Counted from the first letter of the stretch, positions 45,471-57,440 are shown. The stretch: 64,000 nt of DNA from Takakia lepidozioides (GCA_030704615.1 CM060732.1:60991053-61055052); one strand, 5' to 3'. Notes: generated from the sequence alone by a model not told the origin. A program made the numbers and translations.

Positions 45471-45706
45471 GGTGGTTAGACTAGAGGGACGCTCCTCCCC
45501 GGCCTTAAATGCTACCGTGCAATGGATGCAAAATAATAATAAACCAAAGAAGATTAATCAACATTGCCCAAGTTTGTTCCATAATTTATAAAATTATGTA
45601 CAATGAGATGAACATTCCTATAACAAATATCGCAAAAAAATCAGAGTTATCTTATATTTCTTGCAATCAATATATTGATGTGGTGACAATGGGAAGCTAA
45701 TCAAAG

Positions 45707-48700
45707 TTAACAACGTTGTGAGACTGTAACACAAAGACCATATTTCATAGGCAGCGTGAAGGTAGTACGATATGTAACTACATGCCCAGGCACCAATTGG
45801 AAGGTGAAGAAGTGTAGCAGCAAGGCGGCAGTCAGCTTTAATTGCAACATGGCAGAATCCTTTCCCAAACACGCCTTCACCCCCCCCTGCATCCATTCCG
45901 CCGGACGACGCGCCTCAAGACATAACCCAAGTCACACAAGCCTCTACCTTCCCCCGAGTTTTTTTTCCTTTAATGAGGACCCATCTTAGACACAGCAAAG
46001 TCACAAAATGAATTTTAAACCGAGTGCCTGCAACAACAACCTTAGGCTTGGATATTGAGTACCAACCAGTCAGAATTGGAGAACTCCAATCATATGTGAA
46101 AAATAGAGATCTCCAAGATATGCATATCCCATTGTGTATCCACGTAAGTATAGAATTCTGCATATCGAGCTAAATTTATATAATTACTCACTTAATTGAC
46201 AACCACAGTTATTATTAGTAGGGTCAAGATCCCTTCTTACACGCTTCACATCTATATATTTTTTGGAAGATGTGAAGAAAGTATTAAATTGTCACACTCA
46301 TGACCCATCATGACCCTCTCATTCCCTCACCATCCTATACATAGATGAGAGGGAAGTTATCTTACTTGAAAGGAGGTAAACTTGAAAGGAGATTGTTTTT
46401 GGACAAAACCATCTTTCAACCACCGATCTGGCTTGAATTCCTTTGCATCCGGGCCCCACAAGGATGTCATGCGCCCCATCGAATATGTTACATATTGAAG
46501 AATGTCCCCCTTCTTCACTTTGTGTCCATCAGGCAGTACATCGTCCTCTAGTGCATATTGTCCACTCTGTCCAACACTCATATTCACTTTGTGCATTTTA
46601 CTATGAAATCCTCTAAAAACATGTACTACATTTTGATTTTGCAGTTATAGCAATTGTGCTTGAAAATCACAAATGGAGAAAAAAAAAATATTAAACTAAA
46701 TAAGTTTCTAGAACAAATTCAGGACTCACCAAACATCTCAAGGGGCTTCAATAACTTCATTTTAAATCACTATTTTGTCTGCTAGCTGACGACCTATCTA
46801 TCCGTCCCTCCCCGTCTCGAGCAGATGTCTCATGTTTTAATGAGTTGGACATGATGTGAACTCGCACATTCACGTCAATCATTAGAAATTGAAAAGAAAA
46901 TTAAGAAAAGAAAGGGAAGAAGAAGACTCCTTACGCTGGTTTATAAGAATGGATACCTTAGGCACCGGTGGGTAGAGACGAAGCGTTTCAGAGATTGCAG
47001 CATGGAGATAATGCATCTTGTTGAGGGACTCAAATGTCAAGCTCTCAGCAAAATCTTTGTAACTTACGACCTGGTTCCCAAGAGTTGTAGCTATCTCATC
47101 ACAAATCTTGTCCACAACATTTGGATTGAGGCATGTACAGTAAATGAACCAAGTCAAAGCAACACCAGTGGTTTCGTGCCCCGCAATAATGAAGTTTAGG
47201 ATAGCATCTCGCAAGTCTTGATCGGTGTAGTTGTCTTCTTCCCCTGCTTTAAAGCTCATGAACCTCGAGAGCAGATCCTCTTGTTCCTGAACCCAGCTCT
47301 CGCGTTTGCATGTCACTCCATTTTACTGCTTCTTACTAAAAAATTGTCAGTTATAAATTATAAACCCTTTGATCAATGAAATTTTACAACTTGTTATATG
47401 ACCGTTTAATGATTTCCCTATTGAAAAATTTTAGACAAGATTATAACCTCTATTTTTATAAAGGGTTGATTAATAAATGAACTAACTAGGATTTTGTATA
47501 TAATCTAATATTAATATATTATCTATAAAGGGTTGAATCATAAAAACCAATGCAATGTGAAATTGGATATCCCACCAAACAATATACAACCAACATTTAG
47601 CCCAGTGGTAAAGGCACAAGATGGAATTATAGGTTCAAACCATATGTTGGATGTTATAAAGGTATCCACCTTCGCATCAAAAGGTAGTAAACTTCCTTCG
47701 GGGTCAAGTGACACCATAAGTTACGCTTGTTTCGACAACGCGTTCACATTTTACATTGTTGTTAGTATATCGTACCTGCCCACAACTATTAGTTCGGGCC
47801 CTGCCGAATTAATTAATTTTCCTTGAAGAAGGGGTCCAGTAGATGTTTTGGAACCTTTGCATTAAATAATGATAAATAATAATAATAATTACATCTCATT
47901 GTGTACATGGCTAGTGCAAGCAGCAATAGTAGCACGTGAAGATTTGTTAGAGCAGGTCTCGGGGTCAACTATGTGTGATATCCAGCATTGGAAGAACTTT
48001 AGTTAATTTTTTCTGACGGTTCGTTTTTGGATTTAATTATCATCAGACATAAAAGGCAGATATGATATATATAATTTTTTTATCATGAGAATTACAACTA
48101 ATATGGATACCTGCTCGAGTATTGACAATAGCACTATGAAATCTTGGCTCTATTCCCAATGCACAACACATACATTTTAAATATATCAATCATCAAGCAA
48201 AAATCTCCCCAAGAGCATGGGCATGGATGCTGCGATGGAGTTTTCAAGTGCGAGAAGTCTAAAACGGTGCTAAGTCATGTCAAATATAAAGGTGAACATA
48301 TTGAAATTTTGTCATATATATGGAACATACAAAAACCCACAACTTCTAAAATTCCAAATTTAACACTTGATCCATTAATCCATGTCATGGATTGGGAATT
48401 GAAGACAAGTTTGCTTACATGCGGTTTACCGAGGTTGTGGGCTGACTGAATGTCGGCTCTCCGCTTTTGAATGACTTGGAATGTAAATGCATCCAAGTCT
48501 TTCATCACCTTTTTGAGCTCTCGTTCTTGACCAATGTTTAAGGCTCGTGCAATCTTCCACCAACCTTTCTGGTTGCGCGAAAATGTCAACTCGCTGGCCC
48601 GATTGAAATTCTTTGCGAAAGGAATATCAGGCATTGCTAGACAACAACAGCCTAGATCTACCCCAAATCCCACTTTGCAGATGGAGTCCAACGTCATGCG

Positions 48701-49827
48701 CATTGCTAGATCCTGCACATGCATGCCCAATTTATGCCCCACCAGAGTTACCCCCAATCAATATATTACTATGTATTAGTACAAATCATTTCTTGTCTAT
48801 CGAAGGTAATTTGTTGGAGTCTTTGAGGTCCAAAAAACCACATCCATGTGAGTATTGTACAAGGTTTATCGAAAATAGGCCAAGAAGCAAAAACAAATAT
48901 GCTAAGTAAACCTTGGAGCATTCGAAATTATCGTACAAATAAAACTCACGAGCATACATGTTGGACACAAAAATAGTTTGAAATTTCTCATCAATTAATG
49001 AATGATTTTGATTCATGATGTTGGTTATTTGGAGAGCAATGTATACCTGAAACTCCACATGATCACTAGAGGACATGGCCTTATCAAGGATGGAGATCAT
49101 ATTAAGAGCACCAATTCGGAATGCACAGGTGCTGTAGTCTCGCAGTTTACGTGAGGAAAACTCAAGGCTGGCAAGTTTACGGTGGCGGCGCCAGATATCC
49201 CCGGCAGAATTAAAGATGCCATCCCCCAAAAAGTCATGCATCCGCTCACGTAAATCTCCCGCCTGCCCTAAGTATAATTCTCACAAATTAGTTGCACAGC
49301 TATGTACATACAATAATGGATATCGAGCCTTACAACGTTAGATATAAATTATTTTAACTGACAACCTCATGAACGGAAGAGAATGTACTCATAAGACCTT
49401 GTTTGTCATGAAATGGAAGAGAGAGAGGGCCTGATTGACGGCATTACATGAAAGATTACTTACAATACAGGTGAACATGATTGAATACCTTTGCAAAATT
49501 TTGATGGTTGATTTTGAGCATGTACTCTATGTTAGAGGGATCGACAGTGCTATTGATGGCAGCCGCTTTACCAAAGAGCGAGTACTTGTATGTTGTAGTG
49601 CCGTCCTTGAAATAGTCATACATCCAGTCATGCAGACACGTAATATTACGCCCGATCTCCAACGTTGAGCCTAGGATGGGCCAAGATTTGGGCCCTTTCA
49701 TTCCCTTTTGCATTATCCAATAGACATACAACCATCCTGCCACTATGGCGAGTCCCACCACCCAGCTGTTGGAATGGGAAGAGAGAGCCATGTGAGTAGC
49801 TAAATTCTCTAAGAATGACAGATCCAT
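45707..49827 (-). CDS. Cytochrome P450, CYP704-like, six exons
   Basis: Membrane monooxygenase; CYP704 enzymes omega-hydroxylate long-chain fatty acids for cutin, suberin or sporopollenin. Exons (5' to 3'): 49,827-49,489; 49,262-49,047; 48,712-48,419; 47,286-46,957; 46,566-46,366; 45,886-45,707. All five introns are GT/AG and phase 0, giving 519 residues without a stop. Exon 1 has an N-terminal membrane anchor (VVGLAIVAGWLYVYWIM) and the GPKSWPILGS hinge. Exon 2 has FLGDGIFNSAGDIWRRHRKL. Exon 3 has MRMTLDSICKVGFGVDL. Exon 4 has the I-helix FIIAGHETTGVALTW and the K-helix ETLR. Exon 5 has YSMGRMTSLWGPDAKEF and FKPDRW. Exon 6 has the haem Cys in GGVKACLGKDSA. The haem motif FQGGVKACLG has Lys where Arg is near-invariant, and AGPRI is replaced by GGVKA around a G8 run at the acceptor. 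A SINE lies in intron 3. Confidence 0.92.
47580..47740 (+). repeat. tRNA-derived SINE (family 1), copy 3, in P450 intron 3
   Basis: A box TAGCCCAGTGGTAAAGGCAC lies at 47,598-47,617 and B box AGGTTCAAACC at about 47,631-47,641. The tail reads AGTAAACTTCCTTCGGGGTC, AAGTGACACCATAAGTTACG and CTTG. It is the best preserved of the three copies and lies antisense to the P450. Confidence 0.8.
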
Positions 49828-51585
49828 ACTTGCTTGAAGTTTATTTGCTCACTAGACAACTACCCTGACTTTCAGCAAGGTTTACTTTACGGCGAAGAAA
49901 GGCTCCTCGTCTTTAGGCATCGACAGAATGCAAGCGCGAGTACCCGCGAGTATCAAACTCAATAAGATCGCTTTGGGACCTCCAATTAGTCCAAAAGTAC
50001 TTGTAATATCCCTTCAAGAGACTTGCAATGTTTTGAGCAGCCTAATCTTGACTCTTTGCTAACAAAGACTCCCAGCTACACTGGTGTGAATTCTGGAACG
50101 GCGGGGTGGGCTTTTGAGCTCTTGCAATCATCGATGGACAACAAAATTTCGAGATATGCAATCCAAAAAGTTTCAAATTATAGCTATAAGATGTATATCC
50201 ATGTTTTGTCGCATAATTTATTTTAGTATGCAAGTAATTGTGCAATTCAATGAGGTACGTTTAAGTACTATATGTGTTGGGTATATTCATTTTGCGTGGG
50301 GGGTACGGTGGATTCATAGTAGCGAATATTAGGTATCAAAAATCCGCCGCATCAATGACAAAATTGACTCTAAAAACAAAATCTAACCACGCACTAACAA
50401 GAACCTTCCATAAATAATGAAGAAATAATTTAATGTGTATTATTGTAATATGTATAGTCCGCGTCAAATGACGTTGCGACAATGTCATAATTTGATGCAT
50501 AATTTGATTGGAGAGTAACGGAACCATGACAATATGTATTCCATGAATATATATAATATCCTATCCATCTTTGGCAAACGTGGCCTGCAAATTTCCTACA
50601 TCCCGGTTATTATGACGATTGGCTCCTTGGTCCCCTGCCCACGCCAAGGCCTCACAGGCCTTGCAACACACTTGTCAGGTGCCTTGCATCACACTTGTGT
50701 GGCCCGTCCCACTCCATGCACTCGCCAAGCTCGCCAAAACTCCAGCTCACCAACTCCTTGAATTTGATCGCAAGTGGCCCCTCCATCCGGTGTAATGCAT
50801 ATGCCAAAATGTTTTTCTTGTCAATTTTAAAATTACTCAATCCAAACATGTTGGTGTACTCTTCGCAAAGTTGTTCATGTCATTTTTCACAGATTGCATA
50901 AAATCCAAACAAATATTTTCACCTTACTAAGTTAAAGGTTGTTACTATTTCATGTGATGGGTATTTGCCAAAAGGATTTTCAAATTGCATAAATTTCAAA
51001 CTTAAGTAGTTTTACCTTATGGAAGTTCTGACTATCATGTTTGATGGGTATGAACTACGAACCGGAGGGTTGTTCTTGTCAATTCTAAAGTTGCTCAAAC
51101 GTCCAAACTTGTTAAACATATTGGTGTATCCTCCAGAAGGTTATTTTTGTCATTTTTCAAATTGCCTAAACTCCAGACAAGTAGTTTGTATGTTGGATGG
51201 GTACCAGCAGGGAGGTTGATCCAGTCCTTTTTGGATTGGAAAAAGTTCAAATATATATTTTAGTCCGAATGTGTAGGCCCGTCAAGGCGGTGGCAAGCGT
51301 GAATGTTGGCGAGGGCTAGTAGTAGGGTACCCCCTACACTTGTGCCCAGGCATGTGAGGCCTTGGGCAGGGGGTAAATAATGAGCCACCCGTTGTTAAGA
51401 TGGGGCTAACTGAGAATCCATGGGCTTGTGGGGGACATCATTTGCCCCTCTCTCCCAATAAGAGAACTCTTTTTATGTGAAAGGTTTTAATAGTTATACT
51501 AAGTAGCCTAGTCAAAAATACCTTATGAGGGTAGCAATAATTAGTTAGCGATTGGTAAAACTAGACAGAGCCAATGGGGGGCTTG
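49828..51585. other. P450 upstream region and intergenic sequence
   Basis: No gene is visible. A direct duplication of about 100 bp, spaced by 260 bp, lies at 50,811-50,910 and 51,070-51,175: TTCTTGTCAATT-TAAA-TT, TTGGTGTA-C-TC, TTGTCATTTTTCA. A GCCTTGCA-CACACTTGT block near 50,650 resembles text near 51,330. The P450 promoter should lie at 49,830-50,300 on the minus strand, but I see no decisive TATA box. Confidence 0.3.
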
Positions 51586-51589
51586 CAAT

Positions 51590-53040
51590 GGAGGTATTTT
51601 TTTGGGGCTAAGTTAATGGACAAGTGTCAAGTGGTGGGAAACAAGAAAAGAAAAAAATGGTGGGAGTAGGGGTATCTTTGGGGGGTTGGGGTAGGGCAGC
51701 CTTCTAGAAGATTTGACAAGGTCGGCAGGCCGCCCTGAGAGGGTATATAAAAAGGGGAGGGCTCTCCTCCAGCCTAGTACAGTAACTATTTTAGTGTGTG
51801 CAAGACCCAAAGAATGCAAACATGACATGACCATAACTAAATTAACTTATAAAAAACCACGTTAAGTAGAGCATGACAAAATTAAGCCCCCCAAGTTTGT
51901 GTGGGCCGTGTCCATTAGAGGATGGTCTAGGAATAAAAAAAAGGGGAGATATGTAGTACGCTACACAAGGATTTGAAGAAATAACCGTTGTGTAAGCGGG
52001 TCCAAAAAAAAGACGGTAGGAAGGTGACAACTATTAAATGGAAGATGGTTCAGGCGCCAAATTGGGGTAACTATAGTACAGTTGTTTAAGTGGTGGTGTC
52101 TAGGGACAGCCTTCTAGAAAGGTCCACGGGTGCGGGGCACCACCTTGAATAAAGGGTATATAAAGGAGAAGACCGCCCTCCTCGCCTGCCTCTTGAGTCT
52201 TACTACCTACTTACTAAGTTAGTACCTACTTTAGTGGGCTATGCACACGGGGTCCCCCAAAAGGCAACATGAACCATATCTATATTAACTAATAGAGCAG
52301 CTTATTCAGACATTGACCCCATTCTGCTATATATGGGGCTTATTCAGCTCAGCTGTTCTATTAATTAATATAACTATGGTCCAAGTTTACGTCTTTTTTT
52401 TTTGGGGCCCTGCATGTGCACAACCCACTAAAGTAGGTACTAACTTAGTAAGTAAGTTGTAAGAGGTAGGGGAGGAGAGCACTCTCTCCTTTATATACCC
52501 TCTCAAGGCGGCGGCCCCGACTTCCATCAAGCGGTGGGGGGACCTTTCTAGAAGGTTGCCCAACACATGTCACCCCTAGTATAGAAACCACCACTTGACA
52601 CATGTACTCTGTTTACCCCAATTTGGCGCTTGAACCATCCTCCATTTAATAGATGTCGCTTGAACCTTCATCTACTTAATAGTTGTTGCCTTCCAGCTAC
52701 CATTTTTTTTTGGACCTTGAAAGTTTCAAAGGGGTTATTTATTTAAATCCTTGTGTAACTTATTATATATACCCCCTTTTTAGATCATATACCATCCTCT
52801 AATGGACAGGGCCCACACAAACTTGGGGGGCTTATTGACACATAAGAGAATAGCAACCCGTAGTAGAGCCCACCAAAGGGAGGCGGAAGAAACCTTGTAA
52901 AATGTGTACCCCTTACCCTCTTTATATACTGCCTTAAGGCGGCGGTGGAGCCTTCTAGAAGGAGGCCACCGCGTCATCCCCACCACCTCATCCTGCTTTT
53001 GGAAAGCTCTAGAAGTAGAAGGAGGGCCCACCCTCCTACT
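51590..53040. repeat. 1.45-kb imperfect palindrome built of four promoter-like units
   Basis: The centre is near 52,325. Inner arms: 52,020-52,310 pairs with 52,350-52,650 inverted (TTAGTACCTACTTTAGTGGG against CCCACTAAAGTAGGTACTAA; GGCGCCAAATTGGGGTAA against TTACCCCAATTTGGCGC). Middle: AAGCCCCCCAAGTTTGTGTG at 51,881 pairs with CACACAAACTTGGGGGGCTT at 52,813. Outer arms: 51,600-51,850 with 52,850-53,040. Each of the four units has CTTCTAGAAGG or similar, then GAGGGTATATAAA (or its inverse), then a leader with CTCTCCTCC. TTCTAGAA fits a heat-shock-element core and TATATAAA a TATA box about 60-80 bp away. Related solo units lie at 2,190-2,435 and 16,590-16,860. This is probably two inverted LTR-like or MITE-like insertions. 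Confidence 0.8.
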
Positions 53041-53119
53041 TCTATGCTAGCCTAGGCGTACATGTGTTTACGAGGTTGAGCCATTTCTTTCATCTCCAAG
53101 TCTCCCACGATCCCACGCG

Positions 53120-53460
53120 CATGGCCCTTTGTCTTGGTCAATTACAATCTGCCTCCATCGTTAATGACCAAGAAGTTCTTTGTCATGTTAGCACTACTGA
53201 TTCTTGGAAATGAGTCTGTTACCTCTAAGAACTTAGATGTTTACTTGATGACCCCTAGTGGAAGAGCTACTGGAACTATGGTCTGGGATTGTAGCTCATG
53301 ATGGTTCCCGTCCTTGTGGTCAACGCGAATTCACATTGAGGGCAGTGTTGATGTGGTCAATCCATGACTACCCTGCATATGGCTTGCTCTCAGGTCAAGT
53401 GATGAAAGGTTGTGCTGGTTGTCCAGCTTGTGGACCCGAGGTGACTTCACAGCAGTTACA
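53120..53460 (+). pseudogene. CACTA tnp2 transposase fragment
   Basis: The plus strand reads WPFVLVNYNLPPSLMTKKFF, VMLALLILGNESVTSKNLDV, then after a one-base shift VEELLELWSGIVAHDG, FTLRAVLMWSIHDYPAYGLL and GCAGCPACG. These are consecutive hallmarks of the tnp2 catalytic region, lying just C-terminal to the part present at 2,442-3,400. Both ends are abrupt. It abuts the right arm of the palindrome and is on the opposite strand to the other tnp2 pieces in the window. Confidence 0.8.
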
Positions 53461-53920
53461 TACATGTGCCAGCATCTCTGAACTTCAAAATAACTTTAAT
53501 CTTCCCATCATCTCCATCCATAAATGCGTCAAAGCCATACACATCACGGCCCTCACTGCTATCATCATCAACAAAAGACAGCTCGAATCAAACCCTGCTC
53601 TTGCCTCCTAGATACATATATATGGATACCCGGCAGGCACCCATGGGTTGCCCCCCTGGGGCCCCCCTTGGGTACGACACGGTACCGTCTCTACCGGATA
53701 CCACCCCCTCCTAGACTGGTTACCTAGTGTCCCCTGGACACCGGTTATTTTTACATAGGGCCCACCCCTGAAAAAGGGGCAGTAGCCGCAAGGCGAAGTG
53801 GCTCTTAGTTATGCCAGCCTCGGCCGGAGTCTTCTCTCTCTCTCGCATTCTTCATTGAGTCTCATGTAAAGTGAGAGTCTGCATAGGATGTCGTTTGGAA
53901 TGTGGAGTTTGTAGATAGGG
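53461..53920. other. No recognisable gene
   Basis: Ordinary sequence, then a G/C-rich stretch (53,635-53,770) with GGTACC and CCGG-rich text. No domain or RNA gene is seen. Confidence 0.3.
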
Positions 53921-53924
53921 AGTG

Positions 53925-54530
53925 TGTGACAGTATGGCTGAACGATGCATCGTGTCTTCAAATGCGATGATTGCAGGATAGCATGGTGATCATATCGCAG
54001 GCGAGAACTGCATCTACTTGAAGGAATTCGGAACACTACCTTCATGGGCATGTATGGAAGCATCGACGATGCGAATTGGAAAGGAGAGTTTGATAGTATG
54101 GACAAAGGTTATCTGGTGTCAGATTGGTAAGTTATAATCGAAACTCTTAAATATATGCTGCCAAGTCTACATCTCTTCCATTAGTAGTTATAACCAATCA
54201 CCATCATGAAGCTACAGACCCGATGCGAAATCCCAATCGGAACCTGCATCTTCCTCCCCATTTTTGTCTTTATTTCACTGTCAATCTCTTCATTCTATCT
54301 GGAAGGTTCCAGAGGGAACTTCACATTTCCCCTCATGTTCTTGATTTTGGGAATTCTTTTTTAATGCAATGCTGTTAGGATATGGCCAGCATTGTCGACA
54401 TCACAGGTTGGCCGGTCAAATAATGGAAGATATTACAAAGGAAAGGTTGAAGCTGGCCGCCAGTATATGTGTTCTCTCTGCGAATTGCCAAACTGGCTTA
54501 TTTGATTAAGGAAGAAGAATGTGCAGGGTC
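53925..54530 (+). pseudogene. PPR relic related to the pseudogene at 40-41.7 kb
   Basis: DSMAERCIVSSNAMIAG (53,927-53,977) corresponds to DSMAERDVVSWSAMIAG at 40,576. SIDDANWKGEFDSMDKG follows at about 54,061. TATATGTGTTCTCTCTGCG with AACTGGCTTATTTGATTAAG (54,460-54,510) corresponds to the SITFICVLSACSHTGLLNEG region. Order is kept but most repeats are lost. Confidence 0.6.
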
Positions 54531-54734
54531 GCAATGTCCTCACTAACTTTTAGGTTAGTCTCATCTTAAGTGGGTGTAGTGTTGCTTCTAGTATGGGGCT
54601 TTTATCACACGGTACATCATAGTGAAATTGAAGTGCTTATTCTCAAGTAAATTTGTGTCTTTTGGGGCACTCTACAGTGAGTTTCTTTTGTTGTCAGGGT
54701 TAAAGGCCGTATTGTAATTTGACTTGGGATTGGT

Positions 54735-55590
54735 GCAGGGAATAAATTTCACCACAAACAAGTTGATGGAGGCTGATAGAGTCACATGTGGATGTGAAAA
54801 CAACTGACAATTACAGGTTGCGGATTTTCTGCATTGGCTTCACAAAGAAGCGGCCCAACCACATTAAGCGCACTTGCTAAGCACAATTTCAGCAATGTCA
54901 GACAATTTGTACAAGACTCTTTGACAAAATGATGCAATTCTTAGAAGTTGAATGGTAGTCTCTGAAAGAAATTGAACCTCAAGTACACCAGCCAATAGTT
55001 TTTGGGGATGATGAACATGACGGTTGCAATGGTGGTTGCTTGTCAGGAACACTGCAAAACTATGTATGGCGCAACCAGTATTTCCATGCAGGTCCTTCAC
55101 CAGTTTCGTGAGATGCAGCCTTATGTAAGTAGTGTTACCATGTCTCGGCTTGCTTCGGTGCAAGATGAGGGAGATCATTGTGCGTGAAGCTCAAACTTGT
55201 GATTTGAAGGATCTTGTAGCCAAGTTCATTCCAGAGGTGATTGGAAAGACATTGAGAAGGCATCAGCCGGTATGTATCCTATACAGAACCCCTTCATCCA
55301 GAAAGTAAATATTGTGAAAGCTCCCAGAGTTCATGTGGGCAAGCTTATGGTGGTAGAACTCGCCTTCCCTCCTCTAATTTGAGTGTTGGATAAGTTCCAA
55401 TTTAGTGTCGACGTTCACTGCATACATTGGCTATTTTCTTGGCTGGTATCTTGTTGCTTGACTACTTTCATGGGGATCATAGTGAGGAGGTGGGAGCAAA
55501 GATAGAGCGACCTGTTGGTGAGTTGGAAGAGCTTGAAGGGGAGCCTGTTGACGTACCAGGGGGTTACATTTCACGTGTGTAGTGGAAGGG
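54735..55590 (+). pseudogene. 40S ribosomal protein eS1 (RPS3a) pseudogene
   Basis: eS1 is a small-subunit ribosomal protein. Segments in order: INFTTNKL (54,740); [20 protein letters not shown] then [11 protein letters not shown] (54,785-54,870), with a TAA where Tyr is expected; [28 protein letters not shown] and EKASAGMYP-like (about 55,164-55,275); [18 protein letters not shown] (55,300-55,350); and HGDHSEEVGAKIERPVG, ELEGEPVDVPGG (55,465-55,565). Non-coding gaps fall at likely intron positions, so it looks like an intron-bearing duplicate and not a processed copy. Missing N-terminus, a stop and a shift in EVIGK-DIEK make it non-functional. Confidence 0.8.
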
Positions 55591-57440
55591 GAGAAGTACT
55601 TTATTAAGTTATGCTGCAACAATTTTTGTTTTCCAGCCTACATGTTCTTGTTGGATATTAATTGAAGTGCTTTCAATGTTGCTGCAATACCATGATATTT
55701 AAGTGGAGGCTGCTGAATGCAGTTGGCCTTGCTTGGTGCAAGCATAATCCATTGCAATGTGGAGATGGCTGAAACACCATTATAGCATTTCCAAAGGATG
55801 GTGTGGATGGCCTTACGTGGTGCATGCAGAGTCCGTGGCAATGTGGAGATGGCTGAATGGGCAAAGGAGGCAAGTGGCAAAGAAGCCACGTCACTGATAC
55901 ATAATTGCGTGCGACATACTAGATGAAACTGTATTATATGTCATTCCAGAGACTGTCCTTGTTGGTCCATGTGTTTTACAACAATGCTATCAATAAAAGA
56001 GTACTACCGGTTCGCATTTGAAGCTCAATCCCTGTAAGTTCATTGTGTGTGAAGCTCAAACTTGTGATTTGAAGGATCTTGTAGCCAAGTTCATTCTAGA
56101 GGTGATTGGAAAAGACATTGAGAAAGCAACAGCCGGCTATGGATGGCCAAGAGAATTATAATGTACTCATAAAGACGTTCTTTGTCGCAGCCTTGTGGCA
56201 TCATGCCACCCTCCATTTTAATATCAAGAGAGCAGAAACAGTTCTTTCATTAATGGTCTTTGTTGTCGCTACAGATTTGTAGGAGGATGAGGGAGATCAT
56301 TGTGCGTGAAGCTCAATGATGTGATTTGAAGGATAAAGTTCATGCACCCAGAGGTGATTGGAAAAGACACCAGCCGGTATGTATCCTCTATAGAACACCT
56401 TCAACCGAAAAGTAAAAATTCTTAAAGCTCCCAAATTTGATGTGGGCATGCTTATGGAGGTAAAACTCAGCTTCCCTCCTCTAATGTAAGTGTTGGATAA
56501 GTTTCATTTGTACTAAGACCTTCACTGTATATATTGGCTCTTTTCTTGGCTGGTATGTTGTTGGTTGGCTTCTTTCATTTCACGTGTGTAGTGGAAGGGG
56601 AGAAGTACTTTCCTAAGTTCTGCTGCAACCATGTCTTTTTTCCAGCCTAGATGTTCTCGATGGATACAAATTGAAGTGCTTTGAATCTAGCTGCAATACT
56701 ATAATAAAGTAGAGGGTGCTGAATGCAGTTGGCCTTGCTTCCTACAGGCAGAATCCATGGAAATGTGGACATAGTTAAACCCCATGATAGCATTTCCAGA
56801 GGATGATGTGGATGGCCTCACAATCCAGCATGCAGAATCCATGTCAATGTGGAGATGGCTGAATGGGCAAACAGATTAAGTGGCGAACAAGCCACGTCAT
56901 TGGTACATAGTTGCGTGCATACATAGTACATGTAAGTGTACTATTTGTCATTCCAAAAAATGACCATATTGGTCCATGTATTTTACAACAATGCTATCAA
57001 TAAAAGACTAATGGTTCGCATTGGAAACTCAATCCCTGTAAGTGGCTTGTGCGTGATGCTCAAACTTGTGATTTGAAGGATCTTATAGCCCAATTCATTG
57101 CAAAGGTGATTGGAAAAGACATTGAGAAGGCAACAACCGGTATCTATCCTCTACAGATCCCCTTCAATTTGATGTGGGAAAGCTTATGGAGGTCTAGTCT
57201 CACTTTCACTCCTCTAATGTCAGTGTTGCATCCATTGACATGTGGAGATGCTTGAAACACCATTGGAGCATTTCCAGAGGATGGTGTGGATGGCCTTTCG
57301 TGGCGTGTGCCGAATCCATGGCAAGAAAACATTGCAGGCAGAACCCACGGCAATGGTAGTTGCACTTGTTGGTCCAATTGCAAAGCCAAAGCCAATTGGT
57401 CCAAAGCCAATTGCAACAACAAATGAATAAAGGGTGTTGA
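55160..57440 (+). repeat. Tandem array of chimeric RPS3a-PPR fragments
   Basis: RPS3a segments with [11 protein letters not shown](V/I)A and [12 protein letters not shown] start at about 55,165, 56,048, 56,286 (rearranged) and 57,049. After three of them a PPR-derived segment follows, with text like the VWKALLGACRIHGNVEMAE coding region: at about 55,730-55,870, 56,730-56,880 and 57,240-57,350. Between them sit shared non-coding blocks, such as GTGTAGTGGAAGGGGAGAAG and TACAACAATGCTATCAATAA followed by AAGA, the last with an AATAAA signal. The array therefore repeats a fused unit of 0.3-1 kb about three times. Confidence 0.75.
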
